From Yinghuangia seranimata (GTDB taxonomy: Bacteria > Actinomycetota > Actinomycetes > Streptomycetales > Streptomycetaceae): a DNA stretch of 64,000 bases. The DNA is taken from the NCBI RefSeq assembly GCF_029953285.1, contig NZ_JASAOI010000037.1, forward strand, positions 159,644 through 223,643, written 5' to 3'. Every line of letters begins with the position of its first letter. Positions within the stretch are counted from its first letter, which is position 1. Shown here piece by piece: positions 39,612-48,900 of this stretch. The notes beneath the pieces are model-generated. The model was not told the origin of the DNA. It did no database searches and saw only the letters and a list, made by a program, of their open reading frames with translations. Made by a program: the position numbers and the translations under genes.

Positions 39612-40781
39612 ATGCCCGCGACCCGCCCGACTCCCCGCCCCGACCACCCCCGCATCGCGATCGCCGGCGGCGGCCCCGGCGGCCTCGTCCTCGCCCGCGT
39701 GCTGCACCTGCACGGGATCCCCGCCACCGTCTACGAGCGCGAGGCCTCGAGGGAGGCCCGCGGGCAGGGCGGCATGCTCGACCTGCACCCCGGCACCGGG
39801 CAGCGCGCCTTGGACGAGGCGGGCCTGACCGACGCGTTCCTGGCCGTCGCGCGCCGCGAGGGCCAGGACATGGCGATGGTCGACCCGTCCGGCACCGTCC
39901 TGTTCCGCCACGACACCGCCGACGACGCGCCCCTGGAACGCCCCGAGGTCGACCGCGCCGACCTGCGCCGCATCCTGCTGGACTCGCTGCCGCCCGACAC
40001 CGTCGCCTGGGGCCGGCGGCTCACCCACGCGACGCCGCTCCCCCGCGGCGGACACCGCCTGCACTTCTCCGACGGCACGCACGCCGACTGCGACCTGCTG
40101 GTCGGCGCGGACGGCGCCCACTCCCGCGTCCGGCCGCTGCTCACCGACGTCCGCCCCTCGCACGGCGGCACCATCACCGTCGAGCTCGGCATCCCCGACG
40201 CCGCGCGCACCCACCCGCACCTCGCCGCGCTGGTCGGACGCGGCAACTACTGGGCGATCGGCCCGCAGAAGGTGCTGTCGGCGCAGGCCAACGGCGACGG
40301 CCGCATCCGCGTCTACGCGACGCTGCGCGGCGGCGAGGACTGGTTCACCGCCTCCGGCCTCGCCGACGCCGCCCCGGCGCGGGCGCGGCACCTCGTGGCG
40401 GACCTGTTCGCCGGCTGGGCGCCGCAGTTCGCCGAGCTCGTGCACGCGTGCGACGACACGGTCGTGCCGCGTCCGACGTACGTGCTCCCGGTGGGCCTCA
40501 CCTGGGACCCGGTTCCGGGCGTGACCCTCCTCGGCGACGCCGCGCACCTGATGCCCCCGGTCGGCCAGGGCGCCAACCTCGCGATGCTGGACGGCGCCGA
40601 ACTGGCCCTGGCCCTCGCCGCGACGGGCGACGTCGAGGAGGCCGTACGGCGGTACGAGCAGCCGATGTTCCCCCGCGCCGCGAAGGCCGCCCGCGAGAGC
40701 GCCGCGGCCGTGGACGCCCTGCTCTCCGACGAGGGCGCGGCGGGCATGCTCCGCTTCTTCGGCCTCGAGGCGGCTGTCTGA
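39612..40781 (+). CDS. FAD-dependent monooxygenase, TetX-like
   Basis: The 389-residue flavoprotein has the FAD-binding GxGxxG motif as IAIAGGGPGGLVLARVLHLH, the first-sheet acidic end YEREAS, and an Arg-containing QGGMLDLHPGTGQRALDEA loop. LVGADGAHSRVRPLL is the DG motif, and VTLLGDAAHLMPPVGQGANL AMLDG the GD motif. Length and the GGMLDLH..TGQ.AL signature match the TetX group of tetracycline-inactivating monooxygenases and relatives, though most chromosomal members act on unknown aromatics. The ATG at 39612 has GGGAGG upstream; the frame opens earlier at 39453 and 39564. It is divergent from a TetR_C-type repressor with tandem operators between them. Confidence 0.92.
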   Translation: MPATRPTPRPDHPRIAIAGGGPGGLVLARVLHLHGIPATVYEREASREARGQGGMLDLHPGTGQRALDEAGLTDAFLAVARREGQDMAMVDPSGTVLFRHDTADDAPLERPEVDRADLRRILLDSLPPDTVAWGRRLTHATPLPRGGHRLHFSDGTHADCDLLVGADGAHSRVRPLLTDVRPSHGGTITVELGIPDAARTHPHLAALVGRGNYWAIGPQKVLSAQANGDGRIRVYATLRGGEDWFTASGLADAAPARARHLVADLFAGWAPQFAELVHACDDTVVPRPTYVLPVGLTWDPVPGVTLLGDAAHLMPPVGQGANLAMLDGAELALALAATGDVEEAVRRYEQPMFPRAAKAARESAAAVDALLSDEGAAGMLRFFGLEAAV

Positions 40782-40793
40782 CCAAAGTGCGGG

Positions 40794-42698
40794 TCAGCGC
40801 ACCGAGTCGCGGGCGACGGCGAGGAGTTCGGGCAGGGTGCCGGCGAAGTCGGGGAAGAGGTGGAGGGCGACGGCCCACGCGTCGGCGTCGTCGCCGAGGT
40901 GCGTGCGGGTCAGGGCGCGCAGGCGGGCGTACAGGCGCGGGTCCGGGGATGCCTGGGGGGCGGCGTATGGCTGCTGCTGTCGGGCGAGCCGGGCGGTGTA
41001 GCGGCTCAGCCGGCGCGCGCGGGTGACGATGTCGACCGGGGCGGCGTGGAGGTGCGGCGGGCTTGGGGGGGACCACCGGTCCAGGGGTGCGCGGCTGATC
41101 TCGGCGATGCGGAACCGGGGGCTGCGTGTGCGTTCGTCGGCGAGGTATCCGACGGCGGCCTCGGGGAGCAGGTCGTCGTCGGCGGCGCGGGCCAGGGCGT
41201 CCCACGGGAGGACGAGGTGGTCGCGCACATAGTCGGAGATGAGCCGGTGCGGCGGTTCGCCGGCGCGGAGCCGGGCGATGAGGGTGGTGCCGTCGGGGTC
41301 GTTCCCGGGCGCGTGGGCGCGCAGGACGGCGGCGCGTACGGCGGGCGGGCGGTCGGGGGCCCAGTTGAGCAGCTGCTGGGCCATGAGCGGGTCGAGGTAG
41401 GGCGCGGTGGCGGCGGCCGTGGCCTCGGTGGCGCAGGCGAGGAGGGTGAGCAGTGCGCGCCGGGCGTTGCTCGGTCCGGGCAGGGCGCGTAGGGCGGGCT
41501 CCGGTGGGGTCAAGGGCCGGAGAGGTTCGGGGTGGGCGGCGACGTCGGCGACGAGTTCGCGGACGGTGCCCGGGAAGTCCGGGACGAGGCGGTAGGCGGT
41601 GAGGAGGGCTGCCGGGTCGCCGTCCCAGGGCGCGCAGGCGTCGGCGAGGGCGGCGAGGGCTTCGGTGTCGTCGACGGGGATCTCGGCGAGGACGGTCAGT
41701 GCGGGGCTTACCTCGGTGAGGACACGGTCGAGCGGCCACCAACGGCCTGGGATGCCGCGTCGCAGGAGGTGTCTGAGGAGTGCGGGTCCGCGGGCGGCGT
41801 CCGGGGTGGTAAGGGTCTCGAACGGCAGGTGGGGGGCCGCGTCGATGGTGGCGAGGGCGTCGTACCGGAGTGCTTCGGCGACGATGTGCGGCGGGCAGTC
41901 CGGGTGTGCGGCGAGGGCGGTGAGTTCCCCGCGGCGTGCCGGGTTGTGGGCGCGGGTGTAGCGCTGGTAGTCGGCCCACAGGCGGTCCCAGTCCAGGGAT
42001 GGCGTGGGGCGCGGGTCAGCGCCGCCGCAGCGGAGTTGGCGGAGGAGGTCCGCTGTGCGGGGGTCTGGCCAGGCGTCGGGGTCGCGGTGGGCGGCGACGT
42101 GCGCGGCCGGGTCGGGGGCCGCGAGGGCGTCGCGGACGAGGGCGCTGATCCCGGGGTGGAGGTGCTCGACACCGGCGGCGATGCCGGGTAGGTGGCGGCC
42201 CTGGCCGTGGCGGAGGGCGGCGGTGAACAGGTCCAGCACGACCGGGGTGGGCATCAGCCGGGCGCCGTGGTCGGCGGCGAGGCGCACCGCGTGGGGGAAC
42301 GGGCTGCGGGCGACGGTGATCGGGTCGGTGGGCGCGTAGGCGGCGCAGGCGTCGGCGAGTCCGCCGTCGTCGTGCCAGCCGGGGGTGTGCGGGTCGATGT
42401 GGTCGAAGATGCGGGCGACGGCGGTCGCGTCGGTGGCGGCGACGGCCTGGAGGACGGCGGCCGCGTTGTCGGGGCGGACCAGGGTGGTCAGGCGGGTGAC
42501 GATGTCGGGGCGCCAGGCGCCGTGGGCGTCGAACAGCGCTGCGGTGCCGTCTTCGTCGGCGAGGGCGGCGGCCGCGGTGCGGGGGTCGAGGTGGAGTGTG
42601 TCGGCGAAGAGCGTGGTGAGTTGCGGGCGGAAGCGTGCGACGAGTGCCTTCCGGACCTCGGGTGGTGCGAGGCGTAGTGCGCAGACGAGTTCGAGCAT
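40794..42698 (-). CDS. large helical repeat-like hypothetical protein
   Basis: The 634-residue soluble protein starts MLELVCALRLAPPEVRKALV after GGGGGAA. It consists of many amphipathic helices with recurrent Pro breaks and His/Ala/Leu-rich blocks, such as LTALAAHPDCPPHIVAEALR YDALATIDAAP and LRAHAPGNDPDGTTLIARLR. This suggests an alpha-solenoid related to the LRV/HEAT proteins elsewhere in the window. No catalytic motif, signal peptide or membrane span was seen. I do not recognise a named family. Its stop is 12 bases from the convergent monooxygenase stop, and a flavodoxin gene lies 30 bases upstream in the same direction, so these two may be co-transcribed. Confidence 0.75.
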   Translation of the reverse strand: MLELVCALRLAPPEVRKALVARFRPQLTTLFADTLHLDPRTAAAALADEDGTAALFDAHGAWRPDIVTRLTTLVRPDNAAAVLQAVAATDATAVARIFDHIDPHTPGWHDDGGLADACAAYAPTDPITVARSPFPHAVRLAADHGARLMPTPVVLDLFTAALRHGQGRHLPGIAAGVEHLHPGISALVRDALAAPDPAAHVAAHRDPDAWPDPRTADLLRQLRCGGADPRPTPSLDWDRLWADYQRYTRAHNPARRGELTALAAHPDCPPHIVAEALRYDALATIDAAPHLPFETLTTPDAARGPALLRHLLRRGIPGRWWPLDRVLTEVSPALTVLAEIPVDDTEALAALADACAPWDGDPAALLTAYRLVPDFPGTVRELVADVAAHPEPLRPLTPPEPALRALPGPSNARRALLTLLACATEATAAATAPYLDPLMAQQLLNWAPDRPPAVRAAVLRAHAPGNDPDGTTLIARLRAGEPPHRLISDYVRDHLVLPWDALARAADDDLLPEAAVGYLADERTRSPRFRIAEISRAPLDRWSPPSPPHLHAAPVDIVTRARRLSRYTARLARQQQPYAAPQASPDPRLYARLRALTRTHLGDDADAWAVALHLFPDFAGTLPELLAVARDSVR

Positions 42699-42728
42699 GC
42701 GGTTCCCCCGTAGCCCGTTGGGCCGGTG

Positions 42729-43184
42729 TCAGGCGTCCATGAGTTCGGCGGCGACGAGGGCGGCGAGGTCGGTGCAGGCTTCGCGGTGTTGTTTGGTGAC
42801 GGTGCCGATGCATTCGACGGGGGGTCGGACGCGGCGCAGGCCCATGGCCTGGGCGGCGTTCTCGACGGATTTGACGGCGCCGGCGGTGTCGTTGCCGCCG
42901 TGGACGTAGAGGCCGTAGGGCTTGTGGTGGAGGGCTCCGGTGTCGAGGTAGAGGAGCTGGTCGAACCAGTGTTTGAGGGCGCCGGACATGTAGCCGATGT
43001 TGGCGGGGGTGCCCAGGAGGTAGGCGTCGGCCTGGAGGGCTTCGACGGGTGAGCACAGGAGGGCGGGGCGGACCTGGACGTCGACGCCGGTGATGTCGGG
43101 GTCGCGGGCGCCGGTGAGGGCGGCGTCGAGGAGTTCGGCGAGGTTGGGCGAGGGGGTGTGGTGGACCACGAGCAAGACCGCCAC
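42729..43184 (-). CDS. flavodoxin-like / NAD(P)H-dependent oxidoreductase family protein
   Basis: The 151-residue protein has a flavodoxin fold: AVLLVVHHTPSPNLAELLDA (beta-1 and phosphate loop with T-P-S-x-N), YLLGTPANIGYMSGALKHWF DQLLYLDTG (the second flavin loop, G-T-P-x-N-x-G-x-M-s-g-x-l-K.f.D), and PYGLYVHGGNDTAGAVKSVE (third loop). This is the FMN_red/flavodoxin_2-like pattern. It probably binds FMN and transfers electrons, partner unknown. The GTG start follows AAGGAGC. It is immediately upstream of the large helical protein. Confidence 0.85.
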   Translation of the reverse strand: MAVLLVVHHTPSPNLAELLDAALTGARDPDITGVDVQVRPALLCSPVEALQADAYLLGTPANIGYMSGALKHWFDQLLYLDTGALHHKPYGLYVHGGNDTAGAVKSVENAAQAMGLRRVRPPVECIGTVTKQHREACTDLAALVAAELMDA

Positions 43185-43309
43185 GCGGGGTGCTCCTTCG
43201 TCGGGCCGGGTTCGGGTGGCCGCATCTTCTCAGGGTCGTGGGGGGCCGGTGGGTTCGGCGGTGGGTTGGGCCGGAGGGGTGGCGGGACTACGGCACGAGT
43301 GTGATAAGC

Positions 43310-43329
43310 GGCAAATACACCCTTTTGCC
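43310..43329. promoter_or_regulatory. AT-rich palindrome upstream of the small membrane protein
   Basis: GGCAAA (43310-43315) and TTTGCC (43324-43329) are separated by eight bases inside an unusually AT-rich stretch (roughly 43300-43400) that also contains TTGTCACGATAGATG. It probably contains the promoter for the gene at 43498 and an operator. Confidence 0.4.
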
Positions 43330-43497
43330 ACTACCCCGATCGCGCTGCGGTTTGTCACGATAGATGCACTTTCTGTGATCTTCGTGATCCCGCGTCGTTC
43401 CACCGTCCCCGTTGTCCCGTTGTCCCGAAGTTGTCCCCGTCCCACATCCGCACGACGTGCGCCGGCCCGCCGGACGCACCGCACACAGGAGTTCACC

Positions 43498-43692
43498 GTG
43501 GTTCTGTCCATCTCCGGAGTCCTGCTGCTCGGCGTCATCGCCTTCCTGTTCTTCCGCAAGGACGGCATGAAGATCTCCCACGCCCTGGTGTGCGCGCTCT
43601 TCGGCTTCTATCTGGCCAGCACCGCGATCGCCCCGCACATCAAAGCCAGCGGGAACAGCCTCGCGAGCCTGCTCGGCGGCCTGAACTTCTGA
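43498..43692 (+). CDS. 64-residue membrane protein (partner of FtsK-like ATPase)
   Basis: A GTG with AGGAG seven bases upstream opens MVLSISGVLLLGVIAFLFFR then KDGMKISHALVCALFGFYLA STAIAPHIKASGNSLASLLG. There are two hydrophobic helices joined by a short basic loop, so both ends probably face outside. Very similar small membrane proteins precede FtsK/SpoIIIE-like ATPase genes in Streptomyces chromosomes and plasmids, in my recollection, where spread (Spd) proteins of conjugation are encoded. The sequence itself proves only a two-span membrane protein. A GC hairpin lies between it and the ATPase gene. Confidence 0.75.
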   Translation: MVLSISGVLLLGVIAFLFFRKDGMKISHALVCALFGFYLASTAIAPHIKASGNSLASLLGGLNF

Positions 43693-43759
43693 CCCGCGGC
43701 GCGCCCGGCCTCCCACGCCCGGCCCGCCCGTCCCGCACCACCACCTCCCGCACCGCAGC

Positions 43760-43787
43760 GGCCCCGACTCGACGACGAGCCGGGGCC
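43760..43787 (+). terminator. hairpin between small membrane protein and ATPase genes
   Basis: GGCCCCG (43760-43766) pairs with CGGGGCC (43781-43787), and an inner TCG/CGA pair extends the stem. The stem is short, so it may only attenuate transcription into the ATPase gene. Confidence 0.45.
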
Positions 43788-43856
43788 TCCTGCGTACCCC
43801 CTCGCGTCGACCGCGTGCGCCTACGCGCACGCCCGCACGTTGACAGGAGCACCCCC

Positions 43857-45551
43857 GTGCCGTCCCCCCTGCCGCCCACCGCCCCCGCCCTGACCCGCCG
43901 CGTCGCCTCCGCGACCCGCAGCGGACTCGCCGCCACGAAGGCGACGTTCGCCTCCGGACGCAGCTCCGCGCAGCGCGTGCGCGGGCACGCCCGCGACATG
44001 TTCGCGCCGCTCATCCACCTCGGGCGCGGGCTGCGCCGCGAGGTGGCGTGGGCGCGCACCTGGTGGAAGGAGGCGCCGACGGACAAGCGGAAGGCCGCGC
44101 TGGTGGGCGTGGCGGCGTCGCTGGTGCTGCTGTACTTCCTGCCGTTCGGGCCGTTCCTGGCACTCGGCGGGGTGATGGCCGGCGCGGCGTGGATGGGCCG
44201 GGAGAAGGGGCCCGCGCCGGAGCCGGGCCCGCCGCCCGGGGACGGCCGGCTGCAGGCGATCTACAACGGCCTGGTGCCGCACCTGGCCGACGCGCACGAC
44301 CCGGCGGGGCCGTTCGTGCCGGGCGGGCAGTGGAAGCAGGCGTTCGAGCACCACGAGTTCGAGGGCGACCAGCTGACCCGGCTCGAGCTGCGCTACTCGC
44401 CGTACTTCGCGGACGACGACCCCGAGGCGCGGCAGCGGATCGAGCGGGTCGTGGAGGCGAAGGCGGGGCGGGCGCGCGAGTACCTGTACGGGTGGGACAC
44501 GGAGAACAACCGGCTGACGGTGGCGGCGCTGCCGCCGCTGCCGGGCCCGGTGCCGGCGCAGCACTACGCGACCGCGGTGTGCGAGATCGTGCTGGGGTTC
44601 ACGGACGCGACGTCGACGGACCGGCTGATCCCGGTGGCGCTCGACCCGACGCAGCCGGGCCCGCCGTCCCACCAGCTGCCGCCGGTGATCTGGCGGACCG
44701 GGACCCGCACGAACGCGCCGCACCTGCTGGCGGTCGCCGGCCCGGCGGCGGGCAAGACGACGCTGCTGCGCACGATCGCCGTGCAGGCGCTGCGGGACGG
44801 CGACGTCATCGTGGTGGACGCGACCGGGTCCGGCGACTTCGCGTGCCTGTCGGGGCGGCGCGGGGTGCTGCGGGTGGACGCGAGCGCGCAGGGGGCGCGG
44901 GAGACGCTGACGTGGCTGCGGCACGAGGCGGCGCGGCGCGCGGAGGCGATCGGGGCGGCGAAGGCGGCGGGCACGCCGGTGCCGGAGGACGCGCGGCGGC
45001 CGCTGTGGGTGCTGCTGGACGAGCCGGCGGAGCTGCTGGGCGAGGACGGCGAGGGCGAACTGCTGGAGCTGCTGGACCTGCCGGTGCGGCTGGGGCGGAC
45101 GACGCACATCAGCCTGGTGGCGACGGCGCGTCCGGGGCAGCTGGAGCGGCTCCCCTCGGGGCTGCTGGGCGAGACGCACACGCGGCTGACGCTCGGCCCG
45201 TTGGAGCCTGAGGCGCTGCACGCGGCGTTGGGGTCGGCGCCGGGGATCACGGGCGGGGACGGGATGCCGGCCGGGCGGGGGTACGCGCGGGTCGGGGCGG
45301 GCCCGGTGATCCGGATCCAGACGCCGTACACGCCGGACCCGCTCGAGGACGACACGCCGGACGGGGAGCGGGCGCGGATCCTGGCGCTGCTGCCGGAGCC
45401 GGTGGCGAGCGCGGCGGCGGGTCTCGGGGGTTCTGTGGGTTCTGTGGGGTTTGTGGGTGCCGCGGGTTCCGGCGCCGCGGGTGCGGGGGCGGGTTCCGCG
45501 GGCAGCGTCGAGGGGACGGGGGGTCCGCTGTCGCTGGCGAAGGCGCCGTGA
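43857..45551 (+). CDS. membrane-anchored FtsK/SpoIIIE-type ATPase
   Basis: The GTG start (CAGGAGC upstream) gives 564 residues. A basic N-terminus (residues 1-80) leads to a hydrophobic hairpin (AALVGVAASLVLLYFLPFGP FLALGGVMAGAAWMG, ~82-118). A middle domain with EGDQLTRLELRYSPYFADDD follows. The motor has Walker A AVAGPAAGKTTLLRTIAVQA (P-loop near residue 294) and Walker B RPLWVLLDEPAELLG (near 383). THISLVATARPGQLERLPSG corresponds to the arginine-finger/sensor region of the family. The C-terminal ~60 residues are Gly/Ala-rich. It may move DNA or protein at the membrane. It follows a two-span membrane protein and precedes the SpoIIE phosphatase gene. Confidence 0.85.
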   Translation: MPSPLPPTAPALTRRVASATRSGLAATKATFASGRSSAQRVRGHARDMFAPLIHLGRGLRREVAWARTWWKEAPTDKRKAALVGVAASLVLLYFLPFGPFLALGGVMAGAAWMGREKGPAPEPGPPPGDGRLQAIYNGLVPHLADAHDPAGPFVPGGQWKQAFEHHEFEGDQLTRLELRYSPYFADDDPEARQRIERVVEAKAGRAREYLYGWDTENNRLTVAALPPLPGPVPAQHYATAVCEIVLGFTDATSTDRLIPVALDPTQPGPPSHQLPPVIWRTGTRTNAPHLLAVAGPAAGKTTLLRTIAVQALRDGDVIVVDATGSGDFACLSGRRGVLRVDASAQGARETLTWLRHEAARRAEAIGAAKAAGTPVPEDARRPLWVLLDEPAELLGEDGEGELLELLDLPVRLGRTTHISLVATARPGQLERLPSGLLGETHTRLTLGPLEPEALHAALGSAPGITGGDGMPAGRGYARVGAGPVIRIQTPYTPDPLEDDTPDGERARILALLPEPVASAAAGLGGSVGSVGFVGAAGSGAAGAGAGSAGSVEGTGGPLSLAKAP

Positions 45552-45563
45552 CGCGGCACTGAC

Positions 45564-45601
45564 CCGCTGGCGGATGCTGCGTGCGGCGCGTCCGCCAGCG
45601 G
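45564..45601 (+). terminator. terminator after the FtsK-like gene
   Basis: CCGCTGGCGGA (45564-45574) pairs perfectly with 45591-45601 across a 16-base loop. It starts 12 bases after the stop. Confidence 0.7.
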
Positions 45602-45611
45602 CCGACCGCTT

Positions 45612-45649
45612 CCGCCCCGGACTGATCGGTACTGATCGGTTCGGGGCGG
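45612..45649. repeat. tandem direct repeat inside a hairpin loop
   Basis: ACTGATCGGT is repeated exactly twice at 45621-45640. It is flanked by CCGCCCCG (45612-45619) and CGGGGCGG (45642-45649), which can pair. Two identical adjacent sites in the promoter region of the phosphatase gene could bind a regulator. Confidence 0.55.
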
Positions 45650-45823
45650 TCGCGTGTATACGGATCCACCCGTACGCGCCCGCGTACGCCCATCCGTGCA
45701 TGAATCAGCCGAACCCGCCGCATGCGCGCGCGAGGAACGCCATGATGGTGCGGCACAGCGCGCCCCGGCCGCGGGAACCGACGGCTCCCGGGGGCGGCGC
45801 GCACGCATGCCCCGAGCCCGAAA

Positions 45824-45839
45824 TATTCACTCGCAAGAG
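45824..45839. promoter_or_regulatory. palindrome with GCAA centre upstream of the phosphatase gene
   Basis: TCACTCGCAAGAGTGA is a perfect six-base inverted repeat around GCAA, set in a local AT-rich patch (AATATTCACTC) about 100 bases before the phosphatase start. As DNA it is a plausible operator; as RNA it would be a GNRA-capped hairpin. Confidence 0.45.
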
Positions 45840-45939
45840 TGAGCCGGCACCCGGCACCGCCTGAGCACCACCTGCCCGCAACCCCGCTCGCCCGACGACA
45901 GCGCGCCGCACCGCGGCCGTTTTTTGGACGTGGACGCCC

Positions 45940-48900
45940 GTGTTCGACCTCGCGAACCTCACCCCCAGCGACCTGGTCGTGTGCGGTTCCGACCTGCGCC
46001 AGGCGACCGCCGCCGCCACCACGCCCGACGAGGCCGCCCGCGCGCTAGCCCACCACCTGCGCGCCGCGTTCCGCGACCCGGTCACCGAACGCGCCCAGCT
46101 GTCACTCGTCCGCGTGTACGTGACCGCGCGCGACACGGCCGCGCGGCCGGGACTCACCGGCCACGCCGCCCCCGGCGCGGAGCAGGGCACGGGCGAGGAC
46201 GGCGCGGACGGCGCGGACTTAGGCGGACGCGTCCTCGAACTCCTCGGCTCCGACGGCGCGGCGCCCGGACCGGGGCACCCCGGCGCACCGGAACGCGTGC
46301 GGCTGCCGGCACCGGCTACGGCACCCGCACCGACCCCGGCTTCGTCTCCACGCGCCGACTGGACGGCGGGCCCTTCCGACGGCCCGGGCGCCGCACTCCC
46401 CCGCATCCCCGAACCCCTGTCCCCACCGGGCCCGTTCCCGCCCACCGGCACCGGCGAACCGCCGTGGGTGCACGCGGCGGCGCTGACCGAACCGCCCACC
46501 GCGGACACGGTCGACTGGACGCCGCCGGTGCCGGACGTGACCTCGAGCGGGTCGTGGGCGACGGGACCGGCGGCGGGAGCCGTACCGCAGCCGCCGGCAC
46601 CCGGGGGCTTCCGCCCGGACCCGCGCGCCGCGTCCACGGAACTCCCCCAGCCGTCCCGCGACCCGGGCACCGCGGCGCCGTCCGCACAGGGCCGCCCCGC
46701 CGAGGGCACCAACGGCGTCGGCTCCCCAGGAGGCCCGCCGCACGCACAGCCGACACCCGCGCCCGTGCCCCGGCCGCCGAGCACCCCCGCCCAGGGCACC
46801 ACGAACGGCGTTGCCCCACCGGGGAATTCGCCACAGGCGGGGATGACGCCCGGGTGGGGGCACGTGCCTGTCACCGCAGGCCCGACCAGCGGCGCTCCGG
46901 ACACCGGGATTCCGCAGCCGCCCGCCGGCGGCTCCTCCTCGCCCGCCGCCGAAGGCCCGACGCCGGGGGCACCGCCCGGACCTGCATCCGCAGGCGTGTC
47001 GCCCGACAGCGCCGCACGGACCGACGCCGGCGAGATGGGCGTGACCGCCGCCGGCTCCGCGCCCGCTCCCGTCGGGATCCCGCAGCCGCCGTCCCTTGGC
47101 GGTTCCGCCTTGCCCGCCGTCGAAGGCCCGACGCCAGGGCCACCACCACCCGGCCACGCATCCGCAGGCACGTCGGCCGACAGCGCCGCATGGCCCGCCG
47201 CGGGCACGGTGGACATGACCATCGCCGGCTCCGGGCCCGTCCCCCTCGGGATCCCGCGGCCGCCTCGCGCAGGCGGGGATTCCGCGGCGGCCGGGCGAAC
47301 GTGGGCCGAGGCACCCGCCGCCGCCGGCCCGATCGGCGATCCGTCGACGGAAAGCACCGGGTGGGGGGCCGAACACCCCACGCGCCCGGACGACGCTGCG
47401 CCTGGCGTCCCCACCCCGATCGCTCAGCCGCCACGCCCAGGCGAGGATTCCGCCCCGGTCGGGCCGACATGGGCCGATGTGCCCGCTGCGGGCCCGTCCG
47501 GGGACGCGCCTGGCGTGTCAACGACGGGGATCCCGCAGCCGCCACGCCCAGTTGGGGATGTCGACCCCGTCGGGCCGACGTCGGCCGATCTGCCGGCCGC
47601 TGCGAGCCCGATCGGCGCTGCGTCGGCGGACAGCACCGGGTGGGGGGCCGAGGACCCCACGCGCCGTGCCGACGCCGCGCCCGGCCTTCCGATCGCGGGG
47701 ATTCCCCAGCCGCTCCCGCCCGCCCCTCCAGCCGCCGCAGTGTCCCCGCGCGCCGAAGTACCGGCCGCCGGGCCACGGTTCGCGCCGTCCGTGCCGTGGG
47801 CCGACGACGACGTCGTGCCGCCCACCGAGGGGGTCACCGCGTTCTCCGCGAGCGTCGGGGCGCGGCCGCTCGGTGCGGCGGGGGGCGACGGGGCGTTGCA
47901 TCCCGCGTTCGAGGCCGTGTTGCGGCAGCTCGGGGTGCTGGGTGCTCCTGCCGCGCCCGGGGGTGGGGGTGGGGGCGGGCTTCCCGTGCCGGTGGCGGGT
48001 GGGGCCGGGCCGGGTGGGATGTCCGGGACCGGGGCGTATCCCGCGACCTTCGCCGGGGCTCCGCGCGTCGGCGCCGCGTCGGGAACGTCGGGCGGCCCGG
48101 CCCCGGTGGCCATCCCCGGGCCGACGCCCGGTTCGCTGCCCGGCGTGTCGGCCGTGACCGGCACCGCGACGGTCGCCGCCACCTCCGCCGACCTGGTCGC
48201 GGGAACGGTGACCGGTCTTCCGCCGGGGCTCGGGCCGGGTCCCGTCGCCGGGGGTCCGGGCGGTGGCGGGACGGTGTCCGGTGTGCCGCTGCGGGGCGCG
48301 TACGCCGTCCCCGCGCCTCCGCCGGCGGTCGTGCTGCCGGGGCCCACCTCGCCCGCGGCGTCGAGCCCGGTCGTTCCGTCGGTCCTGTCGGCTCCGTCGG
48401 GCGGGCCCGCGCCGCTCGCCGAGGCGTCGCAGGACGGGGCGTGCGACGTCGAGTCGGACCGTTACGCGATCGCGCACATCCCCGACCCGCACACCGGCCT
48501 GCACGGCGTCCGCACGGTGCTCGGCTATGCGGGCACGCTGCCGGACGGCGAGGTGTTCGCCGTGGTGCTGTTCACCGGCCGGCACATCCCGGCGCCGGCG
48601 GCGGAGCTGCTGCGTTCGCTCGCGGCGGCGTCCCGGCTGGCGCTGCTCCCGGCACCCGCGACGCCGGCGCCGACGCCGCGGGACGGCATGCTGGCGGCGG
48701 CGCGCCTGGACGCGTTGGAGCAGCTGCTCGCGGCGACGGAGGACACCACCGTCGAGCAGGCCCGCACGGTGGCGACGTACCGGGGCCGGGTGCGCACCCA
48801 GGCCGAGCAGCTGCGCCTGAAGCAGCAGCGGCTCGAGCAGGAGACGAACATCGTCGAGACCCTCTACCGCGTCGGCCAGCAGCTGACGAGTGGTCTGGAC

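Noticed and set aside
39612..40781. Calling the monooxygenase a tetracycline-resistance gene
   Set aside because: Similarity in motifs and length is not enough; many TetX-like chromosomal enzymes have other substrates.
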